A stretch of 64,000 nt of DNA. Source: Streptomyces noursei (GTDB lineage Bacteria > Actinomycetota > Actinomycetes > Streptomycetales > Streptomycetaceae). Shown here in pieces: positions 25,555 through 33,603 of this stretch. Made by a program: the position numbers and the translations under genes. The stretch spans positions 4,402,001 through 4,466,000 of the forward strand of contig NZ_CP070326.1 of NCBI RefSeq assembly GCF_016917755.1, read 5' to 3'. Every line of letters begins with the position of its first letter. Within the stretch, counting starts at the first letter, position 1. The notes under the pieces were generated by a model. That model was not told the origin of the DNA and ran no database searches. It saw only the letters and a program-made list of their open reading frames with translations.

Positions 25555-26169
25555 TCAGAATGCGCCGTGGGTGGGCAGGACGGGGGGCGGCGCGGTCGGG
25601 GTCCGCTTCGGGTGCGGGGACGGCTTGGGGCTCGGGGACCGCTTCGGCCCCGGGGACGGTTTCGGGCTCGGCGACGGTTTCGCCGTCGAGCGCGACTTGA
25701 CCTTGGCGGACGCGCCGCCGACGGCCTTGGACACCGTCGTTCCCCGGCCCGGGCTCCGATGCCGCTTGACGGTGGCCACGGCCGTCGGGGACGTCCGGGG
25801 CCGGGGCGCCTTGGGCGCGGCGACGGCGCTCGCGCCCGGCTTCGGCCGCATGGGGTGCGGCAGCAGCGCCGGCAGGGTCGGGCCACCCAGGAGGGTGCTG
25901 ACGAGCAGGGCGACGTAGGCCACCGCCGGCGCCACCAACGCGGCCACCAGGAGGCGCAGCCGTCTGCGGCGGCCTCCCGACGCGTCGACGAAAATGGGTT
26001 TGGGAGTGAGGCGCCGGATCGGTTTGCCACTCAGCCGCAGCGTGTCACCGGTGGTCCCGGCCGGGGATCCAGCCGCGGTAGGCCCCTGAGAGGGAACATC
26101 GGGAGACGTGGACGCGTCAGGCATCACTTCGTCCCCGGCGGGCGCCTGGCCCTCCGGAATGGTCTGCAC
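25555..26169 (-). CDS. Single-span membrane protein with Pro/Ser/Lys-rich tail (possible MatA-like partner)
   Basis: 204 residues. A polar N-terminal half of about 70 residues ends in a basic RRRRLR stop, then one membrane segment (about 72-95, LLVAALVAPAVAYVALLVSTLL). The C-terminal half is a low-complexity Pro/Ser/Lys tail (repeats such as KPSPSPKPSPGPK) that would lie outside the cell and could span or bind the wall. No enzyme motif is seen. It is oriented with, and 152 bp upstream of, the MatB-like gene, so it may be its partner. GTG 26169 has no ribosome-binding site; ATG 26124 is an alternative start. Confidence 0.7.
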   Translation of the reverse strand: MQTIPEGQAPAGDEVMPDASTSPDVPSQGPTAAGSPAGTTGDTLRLSGKPIRRLTPKPIFVDASGGRRRRLRLLVAALVAPAVAYVALLVSTLLGGPTLPALLPHPMRPKPGASAVAAPKAPRPRTSPTAVATVKRHRSPGRGTTVSKAVGGASAKVKSRSTAKPSPSPKPSPGPKRSPSPKPSPHPKRTPTAPPPVLPTHGAF

Positions 26170-26283
26170 AAGATCCGGACACTAGTGGCCGAATTTATAC
26201 GCGCGGTACAGGGGCAGTTAAGCCCGCGAAAAAAGTGAGCAAAGCCGATGCCCGACTCGGCGCGGCCGGTGGCGCGAAGTGGG

Positions 26284-27165
26284 TCAGTCCTGCGGCCTGT
26301 TGATGGTCCTTCTGAAGTCGGCGCTCACGGTCAGCGGGCCTTTCAGATCCCACGCGCCGCGGTCCGCGAGCTCCTGCAGGGCCTGCGACCGGTCGACCGC
26401 CTGCGGCCAGTCGTTCTGACGGTCGGGGGTGCAGGGGTGCTTCATGTGCTTCTGGCGGACGGCGTTGAACCGGGCCAGCCACTGCGCCTCGTTCACCCCC
26501 GAGGCCGGGTTTCCCCCGAGCGCCTCGTCGGTCTCCTGGGCGATCTTCACCATGCCGTCGCAGTCGTCCGCACCCTGGCCCATCATCAGGGCGGTGTCGA
26601 AGAGGTTCTCCAGACCCAGTTGGCTCCTGACCCCCTCCCGCGCGCCCAGCTTCATGGCCGGGGCGAGGTACGTGTCGTGTCCCACCCGGATCTGCAGCCT
26701 CCGGAAGGTCGGGTCCACGGCGGCCTTCTTCCAGTCGCGCACGAACGCCCCGCCCAGCGCGCCGGTGTCCTCGCTCCCCGAGTCGGCCAGTCGCTGAAGG
26801 ACGGATGTGTACTTCGCGAGCACGTTGTGGGGTGCGGCGGCGTTGTACGACTTGACCAGCCCGAGCATGTCGCCGCTCTGGCTGCAGAACCCGACCCACC
26901 CCGCCGTGTAGCCACAGCCGTCGTGCAGATCGGTGATGTAGCCGTACTGCGGAACGGTGGCACCGTTCTCGAACACCGCGGTGATGTCGTCCATCATCAG
27001 GACCGCCGCCGGACCCGCCGCGGGAGCAGCCGGATCCCCGGCCGCACCACCGACCTTGCCAACCTTGTCAGCCTTGTTGCCCCGGTCGGCCTGGTCGGCC
27101 GTCCCGGACGTGCACCCGCCCAAGGTGAGCACCGCACCGAGGACGACGAGCAAGGTGCGACGCAT
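26284..27165 (-). CDS. GH46 family chitosanase-like lipoprotein
   Basis: 293 residues. Lipobox LGGC with Cys18, a 40-residue linker, then a GH46 domain: DDITAVFEN carries the general-acid glutamate (Glu66) and HDGCGYTAGWVGF the second carboxylate (Asp82), 16 residues apart; the family chitosanase I compare it with has 18. FCSQSGDML is also typical. It should hydrolyse partly deacetylated chitosan-like polymers at the cell surface. The membrane anchor and position beside a polysaccharide synthase/deacetylase suggest it may trim the cell's own polymer. ATG 27165 is preceded by GGAG; the open frame five codons longer starts with GTG. Two extra Cys in the catalytic region are unusual. Confidence 0.85.
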   Translation of the reverse strand: MRRTLLVVLGAVLTLGGCTSGTADQADRGNKADKVGKVGGAAGDPAAPAAGPAAVLMMDDITAVFENGATVPQYGYITDLHDGCGYTAGWVGFCSQSGDMLGLVKSYNAAAPHNVLAKYTSVLQRLADSGSEDTGALGGAFVRDWKKAAVDPTFRRLQIRVGHDTYLAPAMKLGAREGVRSQLGLENLFDTALMMGQGADDCDGMVKIAQETDEALGGNPASGVNEAQWLARFNAVRQKHMKHPCTPDRQNDWPQAVDRSQALQELADRGAWDLKGPLTVSADFRRTINRPQD

Positions 27166-27336
27166 TCTGGTCAACTCCACGAACCGCTCCGGCCTGTTCC
27201 TGCCTCTTCTTGCCCCCGGGTCTCGCCGGAGACCTTAGCCTGCCGAGTATGCGCTGGTCAGGGCAGCGGGGAGGATACGCCAGCCGGCTCCGGCTCCGCG
27301 CTCACCACCGGCCATGCCGCGCCGCCCGAACCGCGG

Positions 27337-27510
27337 CTCACCAAGCGGGAGTTCGCCGCTCGGACGGACAAGCCAGACGTCCGACGCATCCGCCCCCACG
27401 CCACCCGCCACACGTGCGGCCCGCCGCCGGCGGCGCCCGACACCCACCCCCGGATCACGCTCCGGCCCCTTCACCACAGCAAGATCGCCGACGCCACGGC
27501 AGTTGCGGCA
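27337..27510 (+). pseudogene. Remnant of a tyrosine integrase C-terminal end
   Basis: In frame from 27337 the translation reads LTKREFAARTDKPDVRR and then IRPHATRHTCG, matching the catalytic HxxRH box of phage/ICE integrases, followed by LHHSKIA, matching the L(G/R)HSKIA box. After that the nucleophilic tyrosine segment (usually MxxYxxV) is lost and the frame drifts. The upstream catalytic arginine domain is missing. It ends 66 bp from the 3' end of tRNA-Ala, the normal place for an integrase next to its attachment site, so it is probably the scar of an integrated element. Confidence 0.75.
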
Positions 27511-27530
27511 CTTCGCCGCCGCACGACACC

Positions 27531-27568
27531 AAAGAGCCCCCGCCGGATCTCTCCGACAGGGGCTCTTT
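27531..27568 (-). terminator. Hairpin terminator of the tRNA-Ala gene
   Basis: AAAGAGCCCC (27531-27540) pairs exactly with GGGGCTCTTT (27559-27568), eight bases beyond the tRNA 3' end on the minus strand, with a run of T in transcript sense. Confidence 0.8.
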
Positions 27569-27575
27569 CGCACGG

Positions 27576-27648
27576 TGGACCTGAGGGGACTCGAACCCCT
27601 GACCCCCTCGTTGCGAACGAGGTGCGCTACCAGCTGCGCCACAGGCCC
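27576..27648 (-). tRNA. tRNA-Ala (anticodon CGC)
   Basis: The 73-base cloverleaf is complete on the minus strand: acceptor GGGCCTG/CAGGTCC, D arm GGCGCAGCTGGTAGCGC, anticodon stem CCTCG/CGAGG with loop TTCGCAA (anticodon CGC, codon GCG), T arm AGGGG-TTCGAGT-CCCCT and discriminator A. The CCA end is not encoded (CCG follows). An integrase remnant beside its 3' end suggests this tRNA served as an attachment site. Confidence 0.95.
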
Positions 27649-27724
27649 TTGCGACGAGTGAAACTCTAGCATCCCGTTCGCCGTGCTCGGAAATCGCTTC
27701 CGGTGCTGGTCAGTGGGAGGTCCG

Positions 27725-28768
27725 TCACTCGTTCGCCGCGCGCGGGCGGTCCTCGTCCTCGTACTGGTCGAAGAGCGGCGTCCGGCCGCGGGCGCGGCGG
27801 CCCGGGTGGGTGGGGCGGTCCTGCGAGGGGCTGGGCTGCGGGCGCTCGGGGACGGAGCTGGAGCGGGCGGAGCTCCAGGCGTCGTCGGCGTCGAGATCGA
27901 CGTGGCTGGTGGCGCGCGGGGCGACCGGGGCGGTGACGTAGGTGGGCAGCGGGACCGGGACGGGCTCCCAGCTGCCGGCGGCCGGGCGGGGGCGCTCCCG
28001 CTCGCGCTGCTGGTCGACCCACTCGGCGTGGTCGGTCTCCTCGACGAGGGCGCGAGCGCCGGCGGTGTGCGGGGGCGCCGCCGGGCGGGGCGGCTCGGGG
28101 GCGGCCTCCACGGCATCAGCGTGGGCGGCGGGCTGGTGGTCGGCGGCGGGCGGCTGGTCGGCCGCCTGGTGAGGGCGGGGTCTGCCCTCCCGCAGTCGTC
28201 GCGCTGCCGCCTCCGCCTTGCGCTGGTCCATGGTGAAGGTGAAGCGGCGGCGCTCCTGGGCACGCAGATAGACGATGTAGGCGGTCAGGAGCACGGCGGG
28301 GAGGGCGGGGGCCCAGAAGAAGGGGAGGCCGCCCACGGCCGCGGCGATGGCGCCGGCGGTGAAGGCGACGAACAGCATGGTGATGGTGCGCCGGCGACGG
28401 GCCAGGACCTTGGCGCGCTTGGTGCGCTCGGCGAGCGAGGGGCGCAGCGGGGCGCCGTGGGCCCGGGTGGGGGTGTCGTCGGGGAGCGCCGGGGCCGGTG
28501 CGGGATCGCCGAAGGACCGGTCGCCGGCCGGGTCGTCCAGGGCGTCCGGTTCCTGCTCGTCGCCGGCATCGTCGGCGGGGCGCGCGCCATGCTCCTTGTC
28601 GTAGCGGCGCTGCATGGCCGCACGCCCGGACAGGAGCCGGATGGCCGTGCTGAAGCGCTCGGTGGGACGGGCCTCGTTGAGCTCGTCCTGCCTACGGAGC
28701 CACATCGGCACCAAATAGGCGGCCCAGGCCCCGACGATGACTGCGTAGATGAGGCCGCTGCTTCTCAC
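27725..28768 (-). CDS. sepX: SepX/GlpR-type membrane protein of the divisome
   Basis: 347 residues: an N-terminal membrane segment (MRSSGLIYAVIVGAWAAYLV), a conserved cytosolic RRQDELNEARPTERFSTAIRLLS stretch, two close membrane segments at about 128-168 with an RRRRTITML start, then 170 residues of Pro/Ala-rich disordered tail. This order and the neighbourhood (MoeA-family glp, galU, rimJ-like) match SepX of Streptomyces and its corynebacterial counterpart GlpR, the membrane receptor of the gephyrin-like protein Glp. It should act at septa and hyphal tips. TACCGT seven bases before GTG 28768 fits a leaderless promoter. Confidence 0.82.
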   Translation of the reverse strand: MRSSGLIYAVIVGAWAAYLVPMWLRRQDELNEARPTERFSTAIRLLSGRAAMQRRYDKEHGARPADDAGDEQEPDALDDPAGDRSFGDPAPAPALPDDTPTRAHGAPLRPSLAERTKRAKVLARRRRTITMLFVAFTAGAIAAAVGGLPFFWAPALPAVLLTAYIVYLRAQERRRFTFTMDQRKAEAAARRLREGRPRPHQAADQPPAADHQPAAHADAVEAAPEPPRPAAPPHTAGARALVEETDHAEWVDQQRERERPRPAAGSWEPVPVPLPTYVTAPVAPRATSHVDLDADDAWSSARSSSVPERPQPSPSQDRPTHPGRRARGRTPLFDQYEDEDRPRAANE

Positions 28769-28920
28769 AACTCACACGGTAGAGGGGTTTGCGTGGGGCC
28801 ATCCGCCAATTGGGCCGGTGTGTCGCACGATCTGGCTGATATCTCGAACTTTTTTTGTGATTGTTGCGATGGAGTTGCGGTGAATGCGGGGACGACAGCG
28901 CTGTAATTCGAACAGGCTTT

Positions 28921-29544
28921 TCATTTGTGGGGTGCGTCGGAGCGGCCGGGCGCTCCGGGTCGCCGGCTCCGCCAGCGGCTGAGAAGTCCTTCCGGCACTT
29001 CCTCCGCGGTCAGCGCGAAAACCGCGTGGTCGCGCCAGGCGCCGTCGATGTGGAGGTAGCGGGGGCGGATGCCCTCCTCGCGGAAGCCGAGTTTCTCCAC
29101 GACGCGACGGCTGGGGATGTTTTCCGGCCGAATGCAGACCTCGATGCGGTGCAGTCCGACGGTGCGGAAACAGTGGTCGACGGCGAGCGCCACCGCGGTC
29201 GGCATGACGCCCCGGCCGGCGACTTCCTGGTCGACCCAGTAACCGATATGGCCCGAGCACATCGAGCCCCAGGTGATACCCGCGACGGTGAGTTGGCCGA
29301 CGAGCCGGCCGCGGTATTCGACGACGAACGGCAGCATCCGGCCGGCGTGCGCCTCGGCCCGCAGATGGCGCACCATCTGCCGGAAGGTGGGGCGGTGCGG
29401 CACCGGGACACCGGGCGGGGCCGGCGGGACGGTCGCCTCCCAGGGGCGCAGCCAGTCGCGGTTGCGGCGGTTGACCTCCCGCCAGGGGCGTTGGTCGCGC
29501 AGCCTTATGGGGCGGAGGGAGATCTCTCCGTCCGTCAGAACCAC
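28921..29544 (-). CDS. RimJ-like GNAT acetyltransferase
   Basis: 207 residues. The ISLRPIRLRDQRPW start, the GSMCSGHIGYWVDQEVAGRGVM acetyl-CoA region and the NIPSRRVVEKLGFREEG strand are those of RimJ/RimL-type N-terminal protein acetyltransferases. It lies 14 bp after mog in the same direction, at the end of the molybdenum-cofactor and glp group, a placement conserved in actinobacteria. The start is ambiguous: GTG 29544 is used, but the protein reads back through NTPWP to a CTG overlapping the end of mog. Confidence 0.88.
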   Translation of the reverse strand: MVLTDGEISLRPIRLRDQRPWREVNRRNRDWLRPWEATVPPAPPGVPVPHRPTFRQMVRHLRAEAHAGRMLPFVVEYRGRLVGQLTVAGITWGSMCSGHIGYWVDQEVAGRGVMPTAVALAVDHCFRTVGLHRIEVCIRPENIPSRRVVEKLGFREEGIRPRYLHIDGAWRDHAVFALTAEEVPEGLLSRWRSRRPGAPGRSDAPHK

Positions 29545-29558
29545 CGGCCAGGGCGTGT

Positions 29559-30059
29559 TCAGCTGGGGCTCCCGGAAGGTCTGGGGTGGTCGCCGCCGCG
29601 GATCTGGTCGACGGCGTGCGGGAGGAGGTCGGCGAGGACGGCCAGGCCGTCGCGCACCCCACCGGTCGAGCCGGGGAGGTTGACGATCAGGGTACGACCG
29701 GCGACGCCCGCCAGGCCGCGGGAGAGGGCGGCGGTGGGGACCTTGGCGCGGCCGGCGGCGCGGATCGCCTCGGGGATGCCGGGGACCTCGTGGTCGAGGA
29801 CCCTGCGGGTGGCCTCGGGGGTGCGGTCGGTGGGCGAGATGCCCGTGCCGCCGGTGGTCAGCACCACGTCGTAGCCGGCGGCGACGGCGTCGCGCAGGGC
29901 GGCCTCCACCGGGTCGCCGTCGGGGACCACCCGCGGGCCGTCGACCGCGAAGCCCATGGCGGTCAGGCCCTCGACGAGCAGCGGGCCGCCCCTGTCCTCG
30001 TAGACGCCGGCGGCGGCGCGGTTGGAGGCCGTGACGACCAGGGCGCGGGCGGGGCTCAC
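29559..30059 (-). CDS. mog: Molybdenum cofactor biosynthesis protein MogA/MoaB (molybdopterin adenylyltransferase)
   Basis: 166 residues, a single MoCF domain. TTGGTGISPTDRTPEA and LPGSTGGVRDG are the substrate-binding signatures of MogA/MoaB. It adenylates molybdopterin before metal insertion by MoeA-type enzymes. GTG start at 30059 overlaps the moaC stop (GTGA), so translation is coupled. Its neighbours moaC and the MoeA-family gene support the pathway. Confidence 0.93.
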   Translation of the reverse strand: MSPARALVVTASNRAAAGVYEDRGGPLLVEGLTAMGFAVDGPRVVPDGDPVEAALRDAVAAGYDVVLTTGGTGISPTDRTPEATRRVLDHEVPGIPEAIRAAGRAKVPTAALSRGLAGVAGRTLIVNLPGSTGGVRDGLAVLADLLPHAVDQIRGGDHPRPSGSPS

Positions 30060-30538
30060 GACCGGCTCCAGTCGCCGGACTTGCCGCCGGTCTTCTCCTC
30101 GACCCGGACGTCGGAGATCACCGCGGCCTTGTCGACCGCCTTGACCATGTCGACGACGGTGAGCGCGGCGACCGAAACGGCGGTCAGGGCCTCCATCTCG
30201 ACGCCGGTGCGGTCGGTGGTCTTGACGGTGGCGGTGATCTCGACGGCCTCGTCGGTGACGGCGAGGTCGACCGTGACGCCGGAGACCGCGAGCGGGTGGC
30301 ACAGCGGGATCAGTTCGGGGGTGCGCTTGGCGCCCATGATGCCGGCGATGCGGGCGGTGGAAAGGGCGTCGCCCTTGGGGACTCCCTCACCGCGCAGCAG
30401 CTCGACGACGCGCGGTGCGACCAGCACACGGCCGCGGGCGCGGGCGGTCCGGGCGGTGACGTCCTTGCCGGAGACGTCGACCATGCGGGCCGCGCCGGCC
30501 GCGTCGAGATGGGTGAGGTGTTGCTGGCCGCTGCTCAT
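30056..30538 (-). CDS. moaC: Cyclic pyranopterin monophosphate synthase MoaC
   Basis: 160 residues, full length. The MVDVSGKDVTARTA N-terminus, KGDALSTARIAGIMGAKRT, PLCHPL and the catalytic MEALTAVSVAALTVVDMVKA segment are all present. It converts the GTP-derived cyclic intermediate made with MoaA to cPMP. No moaA lies in this window. GGGAGAACG precedes the ATG. Coupled to mog by a 4-bp overlap and 103 bp behind the MoeA-family gene. Confidence 0.96.
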   Translation of the reverse strand: MSSGQQHLTHLDAAGAARMVDVSGKDVTARTARARGRVLVAPRVVELLRGEGVPKGDALSTARIAGIMGAKRTPELIPLCHPLAVSGVTVDLAVTDEAVEITATVKTTDRTGVEMEALTAVSVAALTVVDMVKAVDKAAVISDVRVEEKTGGKSGDWSRS

Positions 30539-30641
30539 CGTTCTCCCGCTCCATACTGCCGCCTGTGGGACGACACCGTACCCCCGGCCCCGGAGGGCCT
30601 CCGCTACGGGCCGTCCCCGCCACCGCTGCTCCCGGTGGGCG

Positions 30642-31964
30642 TCAGCGGTGTCCGAGCGGGATGACCTCCACGGTGGCGTCCGCGGGGACCTCGGTGGCGT
30701 CCTCGGGGACGACGATCAGGGCGTCGGCGTGCGCCATCGCCTTGATGAGGTGGGAGCCGCTGCCGCCGACGGGGGTGACCGTGCCGGCCACCGGGTCGTA
30801 GGAGCCGCGGAGGAACTGCCGCCGGCCGCGGGGCGAGGAGCCGAGCGGCTCGGTGACGCGGGCGCGGGCGGTGCGGCGGTGCACCTCGGGGTGGCCCATC
30901 AGCGTGCGGATGACGGGGCGGACGAACAGTTCGAAGGAGACGTAGGAGCTGACCGGATTGCCGGGCAGGGCGAGCAGCGGGATGCGGTCGGGGCCGATCA
31001 GGCCGAAGCCCTGGGGCTTGCCGGGCTGCATGGCGAGCTTGCGGAACTCGACCCGGCCCTCGTCGCTGGAGAGGTCGGCCAGGGTCTCCTTGACGACGTC
31101 GTACGCGCCGACGCTGACGCCGCCGCTGGTGACCAGGACGTCGGCGCGCGCGTACTGGTCCTCCAGGGCGGCGCGCAGGGTCTTCGCGTCGTCGGCGACG
31201 GCGCCGACGCGGTAGGCGAGGGCGCCGGCCTCGCGGGCGGCGGCGGTGAGCTGGAAGCTGTTGGAGTCGTGGATCTGGCCGGGGCCCAACGGCTCGCCGG
31301 GCGGGACCAGTTCGCTGCCGGTGGAGAGCACCACGACCCGGGGGCGACGGTGGACCGTGACGGTGTCCAGGCCGAGGGCGGCGAGCAGGCCGAGCTGGGT
31401 GGGGCCGAGGACGGTGCCGGCGGACAGGGCCGGGTCGCCGGCCTGCGCGTCGCCGCCGGCCCGGCGGATGTGGGCGCCGGCCGCGGCCGGGCGGTGCACC
31501 CGGACCTCGCCGCCCGCGTCCTGCGGGGCGGCGCTGTGGGCGCGCATCGTGGCGGCCGGGCCCTGGCCGGTGCCGCCGTCGGTCCACTCGACGGGGACCA
31601 CCGCGTCGGCGCCGGGCGGCACCGGGGCGCCGGTCATGATGCGGGCGGCCTGGCCGGGCCCGACGGTGGGGAGTTCACCGCTGCCGGCGGCGACGTCGCC
31701 GATGACGGTGAGGGGGGCCGGGGACGCCTCGGTGGCGGCCGCGACGTCGGCGGCGCGCACCGCGTAGCCGTCCATGGAGCTGTTGTCGAACGGCGGCAGC
31801 GGCAACGGGACGGTGAGGTCCTCGGCGAGGACGCAGCCCTGGGCGTCGAGGAGTTGCCGGGTGACCGGGACCGGCGGGCGGAGCCTCGCCAGCACGTCGT
31901 CGAGATGTTCGGCCACCGACCAGACGCGGTCAGGGTGGGAGGTCCGGTCGGTGGAGCCGTTCAA
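30642..31964 (-). CDS. glp: MoeA-family protein (molybdopterin molybdotransferase / gephyrin-like Glp)
   Basis: 440 residues with all MoeA domains: FDNSSMDGYAVRAAD near the N-terminus, IMTGAPVPPGADAVVP, TSGGVSVGAYD in the MoCF domain, LALPGNPVSSYV, and a beta-barrel C-terminus. It can insert molybdate into adenylylated molybdopterin. Its position between galU and a SepX/GlpR gene is that of Glp, the MoeA paralogue recruited to cell division in corynebacteria and mycobacteria, so either or both roles are possible. The chosen start is TTG 31964, four bases after galU with GAGGAG upstream; it yields the family-typical VWSVAEHLDDVL N-terminus. GTG 31916 is an alternative. Confidence 0.9.
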   Translation of the reverse strand: MNGSTDRTSHPDRVWSVAEHLDDVLARLRPPVPVTRQLLDAQGCVLAEDLTVPLPLPPFDNSSMDGYAVRAADVAAATEASPAPLTVIGDVAAGSGELPTVGPGQAARIMTGAPVPPGADAVVPVEWTDGGTGQGPAATMRAHSAAPQDAGGEVRVHRPAAAGAHIRRAGGDAQAGDPALSAGTVLGPTQLGLLAALGLDTVTVHRRPRVVVLSTGSELVPPGEPLGPGQIHDSNSFQLTAAAREAGALAYRVGAVADDAKTLRAALEDQYARADVLVTSGGVSVGAYDVVKETLADLSSDEGRVEFRKLAMQPGKPQGFGLIGPDRIPLLALPGNPVSSYVSFELFVRPVIRTLMGHPEVHRRTARARVTEPLGSSPRGRRQFLRGSYDPVAGTVTPVGGSGSHLIKAMAHADALIVVPEDATEVPADATVEVIPLGHR

Positions 31965-31968
31965 CGTC

Positions 31969-32871
31969 CTACATCTCCTCGGTGACGTAACTGCGCAGCC
32001 AGGCCCGGAAGTCGGGCCCCAGGTCCTCACGTTCGCATGCCAGTCTGACAATGGCACGCAGATAGTCTCCGCGGTCGCCGGTGTCATAGCGGCGGCCCTT
32101 GAAGACCACGCCGTGCACCGGCCCGCCCAGCTCGGGGTGGGCGGCCAGCACCTGGAGGGCGTCGGTGAGCTGGATCTCGCCGCCGCGGCCGGGGTCGGTC
32201 TTGCGCAGCACCTCGAAGACGGCCGGGTCGAGGATGTAGCGGCCGATGATGGCGAGGTTGCTGGGCGCCTCGGCCGGCTCGGGCTTCTCGACCAGGTCGG
32301 AGACGGTGACCACGTCGTCGTCGCCGGTGGGGGCGGCGGCCGCGCAGCCGTAGAGGTGGATGTTGGCGGGATCGACCTCCATCAGGGCGACGACCGAGCC
32401 GCCGTGCTCCTCGCGGACCTCTATCATCCGGCGCAGCAGGGGGTCGCGGGGGTCGATGAGGTCGTCGCCCAGCAGGACCGCGAACGGCTGGTCGCCGACG
32501 TGCGGTGCGGCACACAGCACGGCGTGGCCCAGGCCCTTGGGGTTGCCCTGGCGGACGTAGTGGATGGTGGCCAGATCGCTGGATTCCAGGACCTTGGCGA
32601 GCCGGGACCCGTCGCCCTTGCGGTGCAGGGCTTCTTCGAGCTCGTAGTTGCGGTCGAAGTGGTCCTCCAGGGGACGCTTGTTCCGACCGGTCACCATGAG
32701 GACGTCGGAGAGTCCGGCCGCGGCTGCCTCCTCCACCACGTACTGGATGGCGGGCTTGTCGACGACCGGCAGCATTTCCTTGGGCGTGGCCTTGGTCGCC
32801 GGCAGGAACCGGGTGCCGAGCCCTGCTGCCGGGATGACAGCCTTGCTGATCCGTGCATGCGATGGGGTCAT
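31969..32871 (-). CDS. galU: UTP-glucose-1-phosphate uridylyltransferase
   Basis: 300 residues. The nucleotide-binding IPAAGLGTRFLPATKATPKE loop, VVDKPAIQYVVEEA, LGDDLID metal site and EKPEPAEAPSNLAIIGRY are diagnostic of GalU. It makes UDP-glucose for trehalose, glycan and wall-polymer synthesis. ATG 32871 is preferred over the GTG nine bases earlier because TAGGGT sits seven bases upstream, a leaderless arrangement. It heads the run galU-glp-moaC-mog-rimJ-like and diverges from the folate enzyme. Confidence 0.95.
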   Translation of the reverse strand: MTPSHARISKAVIPAAGLGTRFLPATKATPKEMLPVVDKPAIQYVVEEAAAAGLSDVLMVTGRNKRPLEDHFDRNYELEEALHRKGDGSRLAKVLESSDLATIHYVRQGNPKGLGHAVLCAAPHVGDQPFAVLLGDDLIDPRDPLLRRMIEVREEHGGSVVALMEVDPANIHLYGCAAAAPTGDDDVVTVSDLVEKPEPAEAPSNLAIIGRYILDPAVFEVLRKTDPGRGGEIQLTDALQVLAAHPELGGPVHGVVFKGRRYDTGDRGDYLRAIVRLACEREDLGPDFRAWLRSYVTEEM

Positions 32872-32927
32872 GCGCGACACCCTAACCGGACCGGACGGAC
32901 CGATGATGAGCGTCCGGTTAAGAGATC

Positions 32928-33560
32928 ATGAGAGCCCGAGCGAGGCCCACGGTGAGCGTTGAGCACGAGGAAAAGCGCAGGTTGCGGCGGGATCTCCTGG
33001 AGGTGAGGAGGGCGTTGCCGGCCGATGTCGTCGCGGCCCGGGGCGCCGCGCTGGCCCGCCGGGTGCGGGAGCTGGACGAGCTGCGGGCGGTGTCCGCGGA
33101 CAGCCCGCCGACCGTCGCCGCGTATGTGTCGATCGGCGGCGAACCGGACACCCGGGCGCTGATCGACGGGCTGCGGGCGGCCGGGGTGCGGGTGCTGCTG
33201 CCGGTACTGCTGCCGGACAACGACCTGGACTGGGCGGTATACGAAGGGCCCGACCACCTGGTCCCGGCGGGCTGGGGGCTGCACGAGCCGGACGGGCCGC
33301 GGCTGATGCCGGAGGCCGTCACCCAGGCGGATGTGGTGCTGCTGCCGGGGCTGGCCGTGGACCGGACGGGACTGCGGCTGGGCCGCGGCGGCGGCTCGTA
33401 CGACCGGGTGCTGGCCCGGCTGGAGCGGGCCGGGGGACGGACGTCGCTGGTGGTGCTGGTCTACGACGACGAGGTGGTGGACGCGGTCCCGGCCGAGCCG
33501 CACGACCGCCGGGTGCACGCCGCGGTGACGCCGTCGGGGGTGCACCGCTTCCGGCACTGA
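32928..33560 (+). CDS. 5-formyltetrahydrofolate cyclo-ligase
   Basis: 210 residues. EEKRRLRRDLLEVRRAL at the start, GLAVDRTGLRLGRGGGSYDR as the ATP/substrate loop and a C-terminal VPAEPHDRRV segment define the MTHFS family. It converts 5-formyl-THF to 5,10-methenyl-THF with ATP, recycling stored folate. ATG 32928 is used (AAGAGA upstream); GTG 32952 would also leave the conserved part intact. Divergent from galU, as in other actinobacteria. Confidence 0.93.
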   Translation: MRARARPTVSVEHEEKRRLRRDLLEVRRALPADVVAARGAALARRVRELDELRAVSADSPPTVAAYVSIGGEPDTRALIDGLRAAGVRVLLPVLLPDNDLDWAVYEGPDHLVPAGWGLHEPDGPRLMPEAVTQADVVLLPGLAVDRTGLRLGRGGGSYDRVLARLERAGGRTSLVVLVYDDEVVDAVPAEPHDRRVHAAVTPSGVHRFRH

Positions 33561-33587
33561 CCGCTCGGCCCGCGGGGCGGCGGCGGT

Positions 33588-33601
33588 GTTTCACGTGAAA
33601 C
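33588..33601. other. parS centromere site (ParB binding)
   Basis: GTTTCACGTGAAAC, the exact 14-bp parS core palindrome recognised by ParB in Streptomyces and most bacteria; the surrounding 16-mer is T...G instead of T...A at the last base. It is intergenic, 28 bp after the cyclo-ligase stop and directly abutting a terminator hairpin. Confidence 0.9.
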
Positions 33602-33603
33602 GC

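Noticed and set aside
23297..25918. 873-codon plus-strand frame opposite the MatB-like gene
   Set aside because: Antisense shadow rich in Arg/Gln/Asp/Val without motifs; the minus strand has NodB and GT2 signatures.
26157..26184. GGAAT on the plus strand as a sigma-R promoter
   Set aside because: No plus-strand gene follows and GTT is not at 18-19 bases.
26248..27669. 473-codon plus-strand open frame as a full integrase gene
   Set aside because: Only its 27337-27510 part resembles an integrase; the first 1 kb is antisense to the chitosanase gene, so it is a remnant within a chance frame.
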